Below, one piece after another: positions 11,901 to 26,300 of a stretch of 64,000 bases of DNA. Below the pieces are notes generated by a model. That model ran no database searches and had not been told where the DNA came from. It saw only the letters and a program-made list of their open reading frames with translations. This DNA comes from Trichoplax sp. H2 (taxonomy: Eukaryota; Placozoa; Uniplacotomia; Trichoplacea), in contig NOWV01000057.1 of NCBI GenBank assembly GCA_003344405.1, forward strand, positions 124,001 through 188,000. The letters are read 5' to 3'. Position 1 is the stretch's first letter, and each line of letters opens with the position of its first letter. Position numbers and translations under genes: made by a program.

Positions 11901-14900
11901 TCCATAATTATTACCAGAAATAATGCTATATGTGATAATAGAATTACGCCGTGAACGATCTAGATCAGTAGCATGAACTTGTAATATTTCAGTTCCAATA
12001 GGTACATTTTCTGGTACATGTTGTATGTATTTGTTTTTATCAAACACAGGTGCTTTATCATTGACATCAGTAATTTGTATTCGAACAGGCACTAATGCAA
12101 TTAATTGAGGAAAGCCATTATCACGTGCTGTAATTACTAATTGGATGATTGGCATGTTAGGATTATATTCAATAGTTCGATCGGTATAAATCGTTCCTGT
12201 TGTTGAATTAATATAAAATTGATTTGTAGACGTGATTTCAATGGAGTAAACTATTCTGCTATTGTCACCAGAATCTTGATCGGTAGCATGGACAGTTACA
12301 ACAGGCTGATGAGGTGGTGAAAATTCTTGTAAAGTTGCTTCATAAGTTGGTTTATCAAACACTGGTGCATTATCATTGTAATCCAAAACATTAACAATGA
12401 GTATTGTTTGCGCTTTCTGTATTTGATCCGTTGCTTGTACAATAAGTTCATAGCTGGTAATTCTTTCGTAATCTAAGCGTCTGGCTAAAGTTATTAAGCC
12501 GCGAAATGAATCGATGCTAAACGTATCATTACCATTGCCATTCGGCTTAAAGCTATAAGTTATATTGGATCGTACATCAGAGTCCGACGCTGTGACAAGG
12601 GTAATAATAGTTCCAACTTGTGTATTTTCAGAGATGTTGACTGGTGGAACATAATGAAATAATGGTGGACTATCATTCATATCAATCACGGAAATCCTAA
12701 CTGAACAGGTACTGTAGAGCGTTGTATCGTTATAGTCATAAGCTTTTACAATTAAATCGAACGATGGATATTTTTCGTAATCTAAATTTTTCATCGTATA
12801 TAACTGGCCACTACGTTCAGAAATGCCAAACGTCTGACCTAAATTCCCAGCAACGATCTCGTAACGGATTAAAGCAAATTCATTAGAATCACGATCAGTG
12901 GCGACTATCGGATAAATAGCCATACCGGCTCGTGTAGATTCATCGATAGTTAAATGATAATACTCATGCTTAAATCGTGGCCGATTATCGTTAACATCGG
13001 TTAAATTAATTTGCAAGGTTAGATACCCATTAACAATGGATGGCGAATTAATACTAGCCACAATAATTAAATTAAAAGATTTGTTAATTTCATAATCAAG
13101 TTGCTTGCTATCAGCAACCGTAACATCCCCTGTAATAGCATTAATTGCAAACGCATTACCAGTATTGCCACTAGTAATACTATACGTTACGCTATTGCTG
13201 TTCACATTACTAGTTTGAACTTTAGTGATAAAAGTACTGCTTGGAGAATTTTCTGGTACAGTTGTGCTTATAACGTTGGGATTAAATTGTGGTTTGTTAA
13301 GTGCAAAATTGCCAACATTAACTTCAACGTAGCCTGTACCACGTAGTGCAGGATTACCGTGATCGGTTGCAATTAATCTTAACGTATATCGATAATTAGG
13401 CCTATCAGCAAGTGAAGCAATAGTTTTAATAACTCCAGTGGATGAATTAATTGAAAATCTTGAAGTTGATACATCAAATGAGTAACTAATTTGACCATTC
13501 GAACCAAAATCATTGTCAATTGCCTGTACGCTTATAATGGAAGTTTGTGGGCTAGTTGATGACGAAATGTTAACCACATAAGGAACTTGAGTAAAGGTAG
13601 GTATAACGTCGTTAATATCAGTAACTCTGACATCAACACTAACTATTGCTGTTCGAATTCCAAATGGTGACATATCGCTAGCATTGACCAGAAAATTATA
13701 GCTAAATCGTGAAAAAACATAAAATGCAGATATGAGTCAACGCTTAACATATAAAGCAAATATATAGAATTAAAATAAGACTAAAGTGATCTCTGTTGAC
13801 TGTCGACCTAATACTAATGTTTCATACTAAAGACCATTTTTACATCAGAAAATTTTCCTTCTTATATAATTCTAATCCTATCATATCGTATTAGCGTTAT
13901 AGCTCATAAAGTGAAATTACAGTGCAGATACTATTTTCTTTCTAAAAATTGGTCATTTACTCGTATAAAGAATAAGTAGCAATTGCATAACAGACAGGTA
14001 TCCTCAGATCACAGAGAAAGTTTCATTAAAGCTAAGAAAAGACTATTGTCTAGGTTTATCAATCACGGCATATTATCTAGCGTACGAAGAACTATTTAAT
14101 AGCTGACCATAAAATTTAAATATTTAAGTCGGGTAAGGTAGATAAAGAAAGTAGAAGAATTTATTTCTATTTATGCTGGCTGACCTTGCTATAGTTTCTC
14201 GATCTAATCTTGCAGCGGTTGCAATGCGCCCAGTAACAGGATTAATGGTAAATGCTTTATGGACATTATCGGTACCAATAATTGAATAACGTATAATTTG
14301 GTTTGGTCCACTATCAGCATCGGTAGCGTAGACAGTGGTAACCGTTGTATTTATGGCTACGGATTCAGCAATAGATGCGCTGTATCTTGTCTGATTAAAT
14401 TTAGGATCATGGTCATTTTGATCAGTAACAATAACAGTAACTTTGGTTGTAGAATTTAGAGATGGACTACCGTTATCTTTAGCCATGACAGTTAATTGAT
14501 ACTGAGCGATACGTTCACGATTTAAAGATTTAGTTGTTGACAACTCGCCAGTTTGAGGATTGATTAAAAAACTGTTATCCACATTACCAGATACGATACT
14601 ATACGTAATTCGACTATTGCTATCTTTATCCTTATCGACGGCGATAATACGATCCACTTTTGTGGGTGGAAAATTTTCAGGAATATAAAAAGTATGGCTT
14701 TGATTGCTGAATTGCGGTGGATTATCATTAATATCTAAGACTGTGATAACAACTTGTGTTGAGCTATATTTCGACGGTAATGCATTATCATGAGCATCAA
14801 CAGTCAAAATGTATTGTGGATGTTGTTCACGATCCAAATATTTTGCAGTTGTAATACGACCAGCCTGACTATCGATCTTGAATGTATCATTAGCAATACC

Positions 14901-17900
14901 GGATGGTATACTGTAAGTAATTTTACCATATTTACCAGTATCTCGATCATAAGCAGCTACGCTTGCAATAAATGTATTTAATGGAACATTCTCGTTAATA
15001 GATGCTGTATAGATTGTTTTATTAAAGGTAGGTGCATGATCATTGACATCAACAACGTAAACTGTTAATTTCATGTAAGAGGATCTCCTTGGAATACCTT
15101 TGTCGGTAGCCGAAATATTAAGTGCATATTGCTTCTTACGTTCATAATCTAATTTGGAAGCAATGGATAATACACCATTATCAACGTCAAGAGCAAATTT
15201 ACCCTCATTATCGCCTTCTACGATGTGATATTCGATGTTGTTATTTTGACGTGAATCATCATCGACAGCTATAATTTGTGCAATAGTTGTACCAACACTT
15301 TCGTCTTCGTTGACAGCTTGAATATGACTTGTGCCGATAAATCGTGGCGCATTATCATTTTGATCAGCTACCCATATTACAACATTAACTAAGCTAGTTT
15401 TCCTTTCAGAAATATTGACTGCTTGATCAGTAGCACTCGCAATAAGGTCATACTTGTAAACATTTTCATGATCAATAGCAGCAGCAGTATAAATGCAACC
15501 AGTAGTAGCATTCATGATGAAATGGCCGGTAACTGGTAAAACATTAACTATACCATAGCGAATTTTACCATTTTGGCCTAAATCTTTATCACTGGCATTA
15601 ACGCAATTGACTTTAGAACCTAAAGGAGAATTTTCGGTTATACCAAAGTAGTAAGCACTTCGATCAAATGCTGGAGCATTATCGTTGACATTGATAATTT
15701 GTATGGTAACTTCTACTACATCAGGTCTTGTATTTTTAATAGCATGACCTCGAACATGATTTGTAGCCTAAAGGAGAAAAAAATAGTTTTTTTATATTTT
15801 TATAAACATAAGTAATGAACTAAAAATGTTATAGCGCTTTTATGTTTAACGTTGAACTGATACATGTTGCATAAATGAAAAGTATAATGAAGTTATTACA
15901 AGCTTTATATGATTTAGTAGTCGTAACGATCACGTATGTAGAAAAAAAATTTGATCATAGTAAGTAAATTCTTTCTTCAGGAGCCTCATAAAAATTGATA
16001 ATATGAAAAGACTAGAGCTTAAGTTTTCTAATTTAATAGTAATATAATAACGACTATCTTCGAAGATGAAAATTGTGAAGAAGGATATTTACAATTTATC
16101 TCAATTAAATCACATCTAAAACTCGAAATTATGCAATGGTAGTAAAACTTACCTCAACTAGCAGAGTATAACGTTGAATTAATTCATAATTTAATGGCTT
16201 AAGATTGATGATCTTTCCGTTCTCCCGGTCAATCATAAATGTATTCCCAACATTGCCACTTTGAATCAAATAAGAAATCTTACTAGCACTAACGTCAGCA
16301 TCAGTAGCTTTAACTGTAACAATGGTAGTATTTAATGGGATATTTTCCTTAATTGCAATAGTAATTTCTTGCTTTGTAAAGGTAGGAATATTATCATCCA
16401 CATCGGTAACATTTACTTGAACAGTACACCAATCCATTTTAGCGGTTGCGCCTTCATCGGTTGCAGTCACATTAAGTCTATAATATTGCCGTTTCTCAGC
16501 ATCTAACGGACCATGGGTAGTAATTCTTCCAGTAGTTGCATTAATTATAAATGCGTTATTCGGATTGCCGTCAAGAATGGCATAAACAATTGATCCACTT
16601 TTACCGATATCTTTGTCACTTGCTTGAACTTGTACAATCAATGTTCCAATTTCGACATTTTCAACAATACTGACAGGATAATTATGCTTTGCAAACACTG
16701 GTAGATAATTGTTAACCTCACCAACATTAATGATAACTTCTGTGGTTGCATTACGAGGAGTAATTCCTTGATCTCGTGCTATTACGGTTAAATTAAAAAT
16801 TGATTGTACAGTACGATCAAGTAATGTCTTAGTTGTAATGATACCGGTTACTGGATTGATGGAAAAATTAGTGGAGCTACCAGGTGCGCTAGCTTGCAAA
16901 AATTGATACGTAAGTTGAGCATTGAGACCAGTATCATCATCACGAGCATCAACTTGTCCGACCCATGTGCCAATCGGTTGGCCTTGACTAACGCCAAAAT
17001 TATAACTTATTTGTTGAAATTGAGGGCTATGATCGTTTTCATCCAAGACATGTATATCTAACGTTAAGATTGCTTGTCGTGGAGGATGGCCAGCATCTTG
17101 AGTTTTAACGAAAAGTGTATACGAAGATCGATTTTCATAATCTAACGATTTTTTGATGGTAATTCTGCCAGTGGTAGTATTAATATCGAAATGATTATTT
17201 TGTGTTACATTAACAAATGAGTATGATAACTGGCTATTTGTACCAGCGTCAGGATCAGTCGCTTTTACTTGATAAACTAATGTACCGGCGGTACTTGCTT
17301 CGCTAATATTGACACTAACGTGTGATTGTTTAAACTGTGGAGCATTATCATTATTATCTAAAATTTGAATCGTTAATAACATCCACGATAGAAATTTATC
17401 TTGGCTACGATCAGTGGCAGTAATATTGAGTGTTATAATATTCACCAATTCACGATCTAACGACTGCATTAAGGTAATATTACCATTTCGACTATCAATA
17501 GCAAAAGAATTGAAAAAATTCTCGACTATACCATAGGTAATTTGACCATTTTGGCCAGAATCTTTGTCATGAGCGATAGCCTGATATATAACAGTACCGA
17601 TTGTCGTATTCTCGAATAGTTGAATAGCTTGATTTGATTTGTCAAATTGTGGATAGTTATCATTGATATCATTGACTTGAACTTGCGCTTGTGTTTGTCC
17701 AACAAGTGGTGGTAATCCACTATCTTTGGCATTAATTGTTAGTGTCAATTGAGATACTGTTTCACGATCGATTGCTTTCTGTGTTGTAATATAGCCAGTT
17801 TGATTAATCTGAAGTAAGTGTTGTGGATCGCCTTGGCTAATCGAATATCGTATTTGGCCAGTGGTACCTTGTTCACTAGTTTTTGCACTGACAATACCAA

Positions 17901-20343
17901 CAATACTACCGATTGGTTGATTTTCCGTGATTGTAAAATTATATAACGGATAATCAAATACAGGCGGTTGTTCATATGGACCTACAATACTAATGCTAAC
18001 ATTGGCAGACTGATTGGATTGCAAGTTACCATTATCGATTGCTTGAACCAATAATATAGTGTAGTTTATTTGTGTATGGTTAATCTTACGTTCTAAGAAA
18101 ATTTGACCAGTAGTCGAATTCAGTCGAAAATGATCATCCAGGGGCGGTAGAAATTGATAGCGAATAATTGCATTATTACCTTGATCTTGATCGCTTGCAC
18201 TAAGTGTACAGATTAATTGACCAATGGGTGCAATATCACGTAGGTTGATATTATAATGCAAAGGATTAAATATAGGCCGATTATCGTTAATATCATTGAC
18301 TTGAATACGCACTTCAACTTGAGCACTTCGACCACCTTGATCTTGCGCTACCACATAAAATGTATAATTATTGATAGTTTCTCGATCCAATAATTGCACT
18401 GTACGTATAACACCATCGCTTTTACCGACAGTAAATACTGAGCTGCCTTGAAGTTGGCTCATAGAATAAGTGACTTGGTTGTCAACAGTGTCAGGATCGA
18501 TAGCTTGGACAGTAATAACAGGTGTACCAATGGCTGCATTCTCGTCGACGTTGCCTGAATACGATTGAAATCGAAAGTAAGGCGGATTATCATTGGCATC
18601 TAAAATGGTTATGTTGACATTGCAGGTACTAGTGTAGAGTCCATCGCTAGCTTGAATGATTAAATCAACCTTTTTAGTAACATCATAGTCCAATTGATCA
18701 ACTGTTTTAATCATACCGGTAGTAGAATTGATAGCAAACCAATTAGAGTAAGCGCTAGTGACAACGGAATAAGTAATTTGAGCATTAGCACCTTGATCAC
18801 GATCATTTGCTTTCACAGTCACTACTTTCGTACCAATAGGCACGGATTCATTGATACTGGTAGAATAAACGTTTGGATTAAAAACAGGTGAATTATCATT
18901 TGCATCTTGGACATGGATGGTTGCAACTTTACTTGTCGACAACGTTGGCTGATTTCGATAGTAGGCAGTAATATTTATAGTATAATTGGATTGAGTTTCG
19001 CGATCTAATAATTTTTGTAATACTACAAGCCAGCTGCGTGGTGATTCAGTAGTATTTAATTGGAAATAGCCCTGCCCACCGGTTAAGGTTAAGATAACAT
19101 CTTGATATTGGCTACTTGAATCAATTTGGGTAATATCAATTTTAATAACCTTAGTATTAACTTTAGCGTCTTCATTGACGTAAGCACCGCCACTATGATA
19201 GTAGGTTAGGGCAATAACTGGAGGCTTATCAATAATATTGATAACTTGAATTGTTGCAAAGCTTGTGGTTGGACTATCACCGGGATTATTAGCACCAATA
19301 GTTAAGCCATACGATGAACGGCTTTCATAATCTAATTGTCGTTGAACTTGAATTTGACCAGTTGTTGAATTGATACTAAATGCTTGACTAGATGGTTGAC
19401 TTATTATACTATATAGAATTTTAGCATTGTTGCCAGCGTCGCGATCGCTAGCATAGACGCGTAGAACAACGGTACCGATGGTAGCATTTTCCACAACTTG
19501 ACCATTATATTGGCTTTGATTAAAAGTTGGACGGTTATCGTTAGCATCGACAACAGTAACATTAACAATCATGGTATCTTTCAAGGATGGCTGGCCACCA
19601 TCTTCAGCTTGAATAGTTAATTGATAAAATGGTAGATGCTCACGATCGAGTGGTTTTATAATCATCAAACTAACAAAGTCGAAATTAGTTGAAGTTGAAC
19701 GTTGTACTTGAAGTGCAAACGCTTGATTTATGTTACCACTTTGGATTGTATAACTTAATCTACCATTAGCGCCAGTATCAGGATCAGTAGCAGCATCGAT
19801 TGCTTGTGTTGATCCATTAGGGGCAATCTCGGAAAATTGGATTGCTAATTGATGTCTTTGAAATACAGGTTGATTGTCGTTAACATCATTAACATGAACG
19901 GTGATAATAGCGGTTCGTGGACCAGGTGTAATGCTAGCGGTCATAATTAAACTTGTTTGTACTTCACGATCTAAAATTTGAGTAGTATAGATAATTCCTG
20001 TCGTCGAATTAATATTAAGTTGGCTACTGCCGGTTGATTTTGTATATCGAGGATCATTGAGATCGGTTTGCGTGATATTGCCAACTATTGTTCCAATTGA
20101 TTGATTTTCTGCAATGTAAAATGTGTATCTTTGTATCGTACCTTGACCATTAGCAGTAGGTATCCAATTAGCCATCGATAACCATGCAATAAATAACATG
20201 GCTATAGTTATTGGACGATGATGGCTAATCATCTTTAGTCGATCAACATGGCCACTACAAGTTGTAGTAGCCATGTTGAGATGAAAGTAATTTGATGCGA
20301 TTTTAATGTTTTTTTTGGGCTTGGTTACTCGATTACTGCACAA
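8919..20343 (-). CDS. Giant protocadherin-type cadherin, Dachsous-like: 27 cadherin repeats, one TM segment, long cytoplasmic tail
   Basis: Calcium-dependent adhesion or planar-polarity receptor at the cell surface. Coding exons are 20343-16153, 15767-14185 and 13701-8919; donors and acceptors keep the frame, giving 3518 residues. A hydrophobic signal segment (residues ~45-61, IAMLFIAWLSMANW) suggests the true start may be Met38 (codon at 20232) rather than Met1; Met24 is also possible. Counting the inter-repeat linkers (DVNDNQPVF, DANDNRPTF and so on) gives 27 cadherin repeats, with repeated LDRE and DxD motifs. No EGF or laminin-G domain separates the last repeat from the TM helix (~2906-2930, LIIIIALGVALLVSM), which is followed by basic KYWNKRK. 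The ~590-residue tail is rich in Ser, Asn, His and acidic stretches. Architecture and length match Dachsous; Fat, CELSR and classical cadherins would carry EGF/LamG domains. Orthology beyond architecture was not tested. Confidence 0.95.
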
Positions 20344-21203
20344 TGATTAGTAGATTGAGTTATTGAAATATCAATCTATATTAGAGTACAGCAGGTAATA
20401 ATGAATTACCGAGATATTGAGAATTGATTTAGTTGTAAAAAAGATTACGATAAAATAGTATTCTTTAAAATTACCTGTCTAGCGAAATTTTTAACGATGA
20501 TTATAGTTCGACATTACATCTTGTCGTGAAAAGAATGTACTTTTTTGTTTCATGAAGAAATATCAAACTTGGACGCTATATTCTTTAATTAAGCAGCGCG
20601 GTTATGTGAAAAATTAAAATTTTGACGGGTAAAAATTTTCCATTGCCTATAAATTTTATCTTTATAAGATTAAGATGATTGAATAATAGGCAATTAGCTA
20701 ATTAATAAGGCAGTGATTGACCACGACGACGCTGAATTTTCACGATAAAATAAAAAAAGGTAAGGTTTAAACCAAGTCGGGATTACCCAGAATATATAAC
20801 CGCTTGTTATTAACTCAATAATGGGAAATGGCTCAAATTAATTGGTTCTAGTGTTGTAGAGAAGTGAATTCTCTATTTTTTTTTTTTTCGACGTCTCGAT
20901 ATAAAAATAATTCTTTAATTCACTCCTTAACATTAATAGATATGCGAATTTATTGATATAGACGATTGACCATCACCATATGCACAGTTATTTGAATACG
21001 GAAATCAAACATAATCATAGGCAGATTTCATGATTAAGATTGAAGTAACGCCGGTGGATAAGTATAAGAATCGTAAAAGACAAAGTAAGAAAATAAGTAA
21101 CAAGAATTAGCAAGTGTTTAATAGAAATCGATTGTAGGATTACTTTCTATTTGATCATAAAATAAAGTTGTTAATAATACATATAGCCAGTTTAAGCTAT
21201 CGA

Positions 21204-21223
21204 TGTGTGTGTGTGTGTGTGTG
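21204..21223. repeat. (TG)n microsatellite
   Basis: Ten uninterrupted TG dinucleotides upstream of the cadherin start. Potentially polymorphic; no function inferred. Confidence 0.95.
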
Positions 21224-22479
21224 ACGAAAGTCTCTCCTTGTATTAAATGCAAGTGTCCATTACAATATCGTAGACTAATCTATGAGGATGTCTTCTATCT
21301 AATCCAATTTGGGCTTCACTTTATAGTATTGTTACGTTATATATTTTATTTAGAATAGATTTTCAAATTTGTCACACGAATTAATCCTACAGTAAATAGT
21401 GTCATGGAGCGAACTGCGCGTATGACCACCTTTTCATCCTTATTCTCTACTAACCGACATAAAAGTTGCCGATTCTTACATTCTGGTGTAAAAAAAAATG
21501 AATTTTTTTAACCGTTACTTTATTAATGTGAGTTATTACTAAATGACAAGGTGGTGTCAGTGTCTACTTGCATGTCATGAAATCAAGTAAAAACTATCGA
21601 TGGCAAAAAAAATAGAGAGGAAAAACTTTAAAGTTAAATTTATACTGAAAATAAAAAAAATGAGGTTGACTTTATACAATGGCGTCGACAAGGTTCGTGG
21701 TCATTGTTTAAGGCTTCAATTATATTAGTATGACTGGATAGTTACCGTTAAATTAAGTTAAATTGATTACCGTGTCGATCAATTTGGAGAATAGGAAAAG
21801 GAAGATTGGCAATCGATTGAAGACTAGACAGGTTTATAGATGGTGTGAAAAGATGATGGCAGTTGAAAATTTTGCATCATTTGCAAGTGATGCTTGTTAT
21901 CCTACCCAATTCTAAGTTTATGCGTGTAATTAACAAAGCATAACAGGAAATATTAACTAAGTTTCAAATGAGTGCTTTTATGATGTTTGATACATGTTTG
22001 TACTGAACTGCAACATGCTCTTCACAACGATCAAGACTGGCTAGCTCTCCCATGGAAATTAATATTCAATTACTACCAAGTTCAATTCAATGATGCAATT
22101 AACGCGTGGTGATTTAGAAGTAGTTGCTAATCTACTTATTTTCTATTTCTTTTACCTAATTTTGAATCCAACTTTCTTCTTTCTCCTTCCCTCACTCTCT
22201 GTCTTGCTTAATAACAAGCGATGCAGTCAGAAGTAGCGTTCTTCAAAGACTCCAGTAATCTTCCCCTTTTGACTTTCAACGTAGTCAATTCACTATAGGG
22301 CTGGAAATTGTGTACACGTTGAGTGGGTGTTTTTACCATATCTATTGTTATCTAGTGCCTCTATTACCAATATCTAGAAACTATTGTTTAGTAATTACGT
22401 TCAACAATACATAACTTTGATGACCACATGATCACATAATAATAGACACGTCGAAAAGCACGAAGAAAGGCACGATCGT

Positions 22480-22562
22480 GTACAGTACAGTTCAATACTA
22501 TAGGATTGTGTCAACGGGCGGAACCAAACCACACAGTGTACAGTACAGTACTGTACAGTACA
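22480..22562. repeat. GTAC-palindrome cluster 1 (cadherin 5' flank)
   Basis: Repeats of TACAG and CTGTA around GTAC, for example GTACAGTACAG at 22480 and CAGTACAGTACTGTACAG near 22540. The sequence is self-complementary and can fold into hairpins on either strand. The same vocabulary recurs in the other clusters of this window. Confidence 0.85.
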
Positions 22563-22757
22563 TTGCGCAAAACCTTCCTTGTTACTTTATACTGTAGCAG
22601 TTGGCGTACTTTAATGAATGATTACGACTAAAGTAGACATCTTAGTTGTATTTTAATGACGGATTCGTCTACATGAACTCTTTCTCTATCGGCTGATATA
22701 AAACTTACTATAAGATCAAACTATTTTTATGTATTCGTTTTTACCAACATCCTTCAT

Positions 22758-22841
22758 ACTGTACAGTACACTGAGAGTGCATTGTACTGTACAGTACAGT
22801 ACGGTACTGTACTTGTACTGTACAGTAGTACTGTACTGTAG
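22758..22841. repeat. GTAC-palindrome cluster 2 (cadherin 5' flank)
   Basis: Dense alternation of ACTGTACAGTACA, TGTACTGTACAGTACAG, CGGTACTGTAC and TAGTACTGTACTGTAG. Nearly all of it is made from one 5-base word and its complement, so the strand can self-pair extensively. It lies about 2.4 kb upstream of the cadherin start codon. Confidence 0.85.
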
Positions 22842-23297
22842 AACGTTCAGATTTTAAACTGCAGGAGTAAAGTGGCCGGTCAATGACCGGGTGACTGTAT
22901 ACAGTACTATATATCACTGCAGTCTGCTTGTGACATTGCAGCCTCAGTGGTATGCATTGGATGGCATTGTGCCAATAACTAGCGATCGTACCAGTGGGAC
23001 ATGACCAATGTCCAACTGGTCAACAACCAATTAGGACCGACGTAACTAAGCCTTGCCATCATCTCCTTTCCACTTTTTCCCAGCCGGTGGTATCCCACAT
23101 GCAGGATCACAGCGCGTTCCATTCGTTCCTATTCATCCAATTGGAAATGTTTCGCTGAATCCACTCTAATGAATAGTACATATAAGTTGACTTTTGTCTC
23201 TTCTGTCAAGAAAAACAGGCATCGATTGATGGGCCTCTTAATTGATTAAAGTATTGTATCATAGACTGAAATGGAAGTGATTGCTCAACCGTTCGTT

Positions 23298-23328
23298 GTA
23301 CTGTACACTAGTGTACACTGTACAGTAG
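23298..23328. repeat. Perfect GTAC-rich palindrome (cluster 3)
   Basis: The core TGTACACTAGTGTACA is a perfect 16-bp palindrome, flanked by TGTAC and CTGTACAGTA, which extends the dyad. It could be a cruciform, a hairpin or a dimeric protein site. Confidence 0.8.
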
Positions 23329-26300
23329 TACTCAGACAATCATGGACTACTCGATGCATTGTAGTTTAGTAGTCATTAATGGAATAATCTTCATCCATTG
23401 CAAGTCTTACACCAATGTGTGCAATCATCTAGTCTAAAATCACCGGCAATACCGGCATGACTCATGCACAAATAATTTCCTACGCGTTAAACTACCAGCT
23501 CAAGACAACGCTGCCAACATAACACAATAAATTAGCTGTACATACTGTCTATACTGTACGCTGCCGAGAAACTACTAACTTCACCATGATGCGATCAGGC
23601 ACTACCACACCGCTACTTTCTAAACAGCAAACACAGCCTTTAAACTGTATCGAACATACATAGATGCAAGTCCATCGATCTTGCATTCTCTCGTATTTAT
23701 TTATTTATCGTGAAATATTCATGGGAGAGAGAGAAATATGTAGTGAAGCTTTGTTTCAACCACCATTATTGAGACTTACTTACTTTGTTTAATTCAATTT
23801 TGGTAAGTAAAGCGATCATTTAGAATCACACTTCGATTTGAAAGAACACAAGAGCAAGTCAATAAATTATTTTTGATCGTCATCTATTCAACATTTCATA
23901 AATTCCATCCATAGTGCTGACGACATGACTAAATCATTAAAATTATCACAGTTTGAAATCGCATGGCAGACAGGGCTGGATGTCGTCTATTTTGCAACAA
24001 TGCATGACTCCGTTGGTGTCCTACATTCATGCACTTTGAAATCAACAATGCCAATCTTGCCCTAGCATTGAATATTTCCATTATTGCCCATGGACCAGAA
24101 TAGCCAAATGGATCGCACAAACTGCTAAAATTACCAAACTAGGCCATAGAAGAGGATTCTAGTTTTACCCATTCAACATAGCTTGTCGATAAATCATTTA
24201 TCCAACGATCGAGTGAGTCATTTCCAGCTTTCTTAACTTACTCAACAGTATTGGTTGACTCATTAATAAAATAAAATCGAAATTGACCCATAGATTACAT
24301 CACTCCTGAATTCATAGGATATTTGTCATTGCCAAATTGACTCAATCTTAGCTACTACAACAATATTGATGCTTTCATTACTAATTAAGATCTCATATTT
24401 GCATTAATTAATAGACATCCAAACGACTACAGCATTTGTACATTGATTGATAAAGCCCAAAAATAGACCTAGACCTGATAGAAGTAGTAGAGTCGTAGAC
24501 TACCGGTATATCAAGTCATGAGAAGGTTGTTGCTTTCCAGGATACTTACCGGTATATGCGACTAATAGAAGCTGGTTACTGATTTATTCGTTGCGTTGAG
24601 CGCGCAAACTTACAAGTTACGGGAAATCAACGATAATTATAATAGTATATATAATTGGATAGAAGGTTCATTTCATTCATTGACCTCGTTGCTTATGCGC
24701 TTACTGCAGGCAATCGGGTTAAGCAAAGTATACAGTATACGGTATATCCTCTTAAGATATAATTTAATGATCAGCTCTACTGAAATGGGCTCCATTTCAA
24801 TCGCAAGGTTCATTACTAAAGAATTTTTGATGACTACATAAAAATCGCTGTTGATATTCTCTGCATATAGTAAACCCATTAATAATAATGATAAACAACA
24901 CGAAAAGTCGATAAAAAAATGATGTGACACAGTACAACATTCAATTTACTCTTCATACTAAAGTCTCGAGACTACACGCATTCGTAGCAGTCTTTATACA
25001 CATACATGCTTACCATCCTAAATGATATCAAACACTACTTTGATTAGGTAAAGATAGCAAAATAATAATGATAGAAACATAGGGTGATTTGATTCATTAA
25101 TTCATCCTAAATATTTTCCTGACAGGTCATGCAAATAGGTACGGGCTGCATAGTGTTGCATACGCTTACTTTAGAAGCGTTGAATACTGACAAAAATGGG
25201 CATCGCATTGTGCGTATACTAGGTCATAAGAGAAAAGAAAAAAACCTAGAGTTATTTTTAATTTTCTTAACTCTTGTTGATTACTTCCATATCACGCTAT
25301 ACAAATTGTATTCACCTTCGATATTTAAATAATAATCGATATATTATTTGCATTACAGTTGATTGATAGGGTTTATGCATACATGCATTATGTCATGTAT
25401 ACCTTTGGGTTGATCTAGATGTTGTTTATTATATTACCGATTAATATATAGCCGATCAAAATAGGTTAATGTTTATCTACATGTAAATCACGACTTCTTT
25501 GAGGAAAACCCGATTTCGAAAATATGTGTAAAACGGTCATGAGTATAATAGCTCTAGATCAGCATAATTTATACCATCCGTTGCAAATGAAGATCATTCA
25601 TGCAAAATTGTAAAGTCTATAGTTTAGGCCATATACTACATCAAATTGTTATACAGTGCCTTTCGTATAACAGTTGTTCCATTAGCAGCATTAGATAAAC
25701 AATTTGATGGCATAAATTAACAATGATATGTAACAATAATAGCCTACATCATTAATTTCAACATAACTAATCAAGACATAACAGAGAATTAGCAACGTTA
25801 ACCCATAACGTGAGTTGTTATTTCTTTTGATAATAGAATTTTTTAACATGTATTAGTGCTCTAATCTTTGCTTGTTTTATGATGTAGTCTTAAAGTAAGA
25901 TAACTTTCTCTTAATGAAATGCAACTGATTCCAATAGTTCTACTGATCTGCTGAGAAGGAATGACTTCCAAATTATTATCGCATCTTCGTAGAAATCAAA
26001 ACTTAACTTCATACTCGTATAGTTATTAGATACTAATTAATTAAGGAATACTGCGATTAACAAACTTGCTTGCATACAGCAAATAGAAAAATTAGACTAT
26101 CTCGAGCACTTACTATTTATATATTCTGCCAGTTTTTTTTGCATTTACTTTAGTGCATGAATATATAGTAATTGTCTATAATTTGCTTGCTCTTTTGAAT
26201 ATTATTTTCTGCAAAGGCAAGCCCACATGGCGAAAATATTTTCACTATGCGACGCACTTATCATAAAATTCGATTAATACGTATGAAGTAGACAGAAAGA

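Noticed and set aside
14790-14981. Plus-strand frames inside the cadherin exons (also 13101-13346 and 18694-18891)
   Set aside because: Antisense shadows of strongly coding minus-strand cadherin repeats.
23929-24120. Minus-strand frame with DPFGYSGPWAIM, faintly like retrotransposon polyprotein
   Set aside because: Only one short motif suggests a BEL/Pao-type relic; neighbouring frames are full of stops and no flanking domains or LTRs were found.
24596-24930. Overlapping plus- and minus-strand frames of 81 and 85 codons
   Set aside because: They mirror each other, lack domains and lie in low-complexity intergenic DNA.
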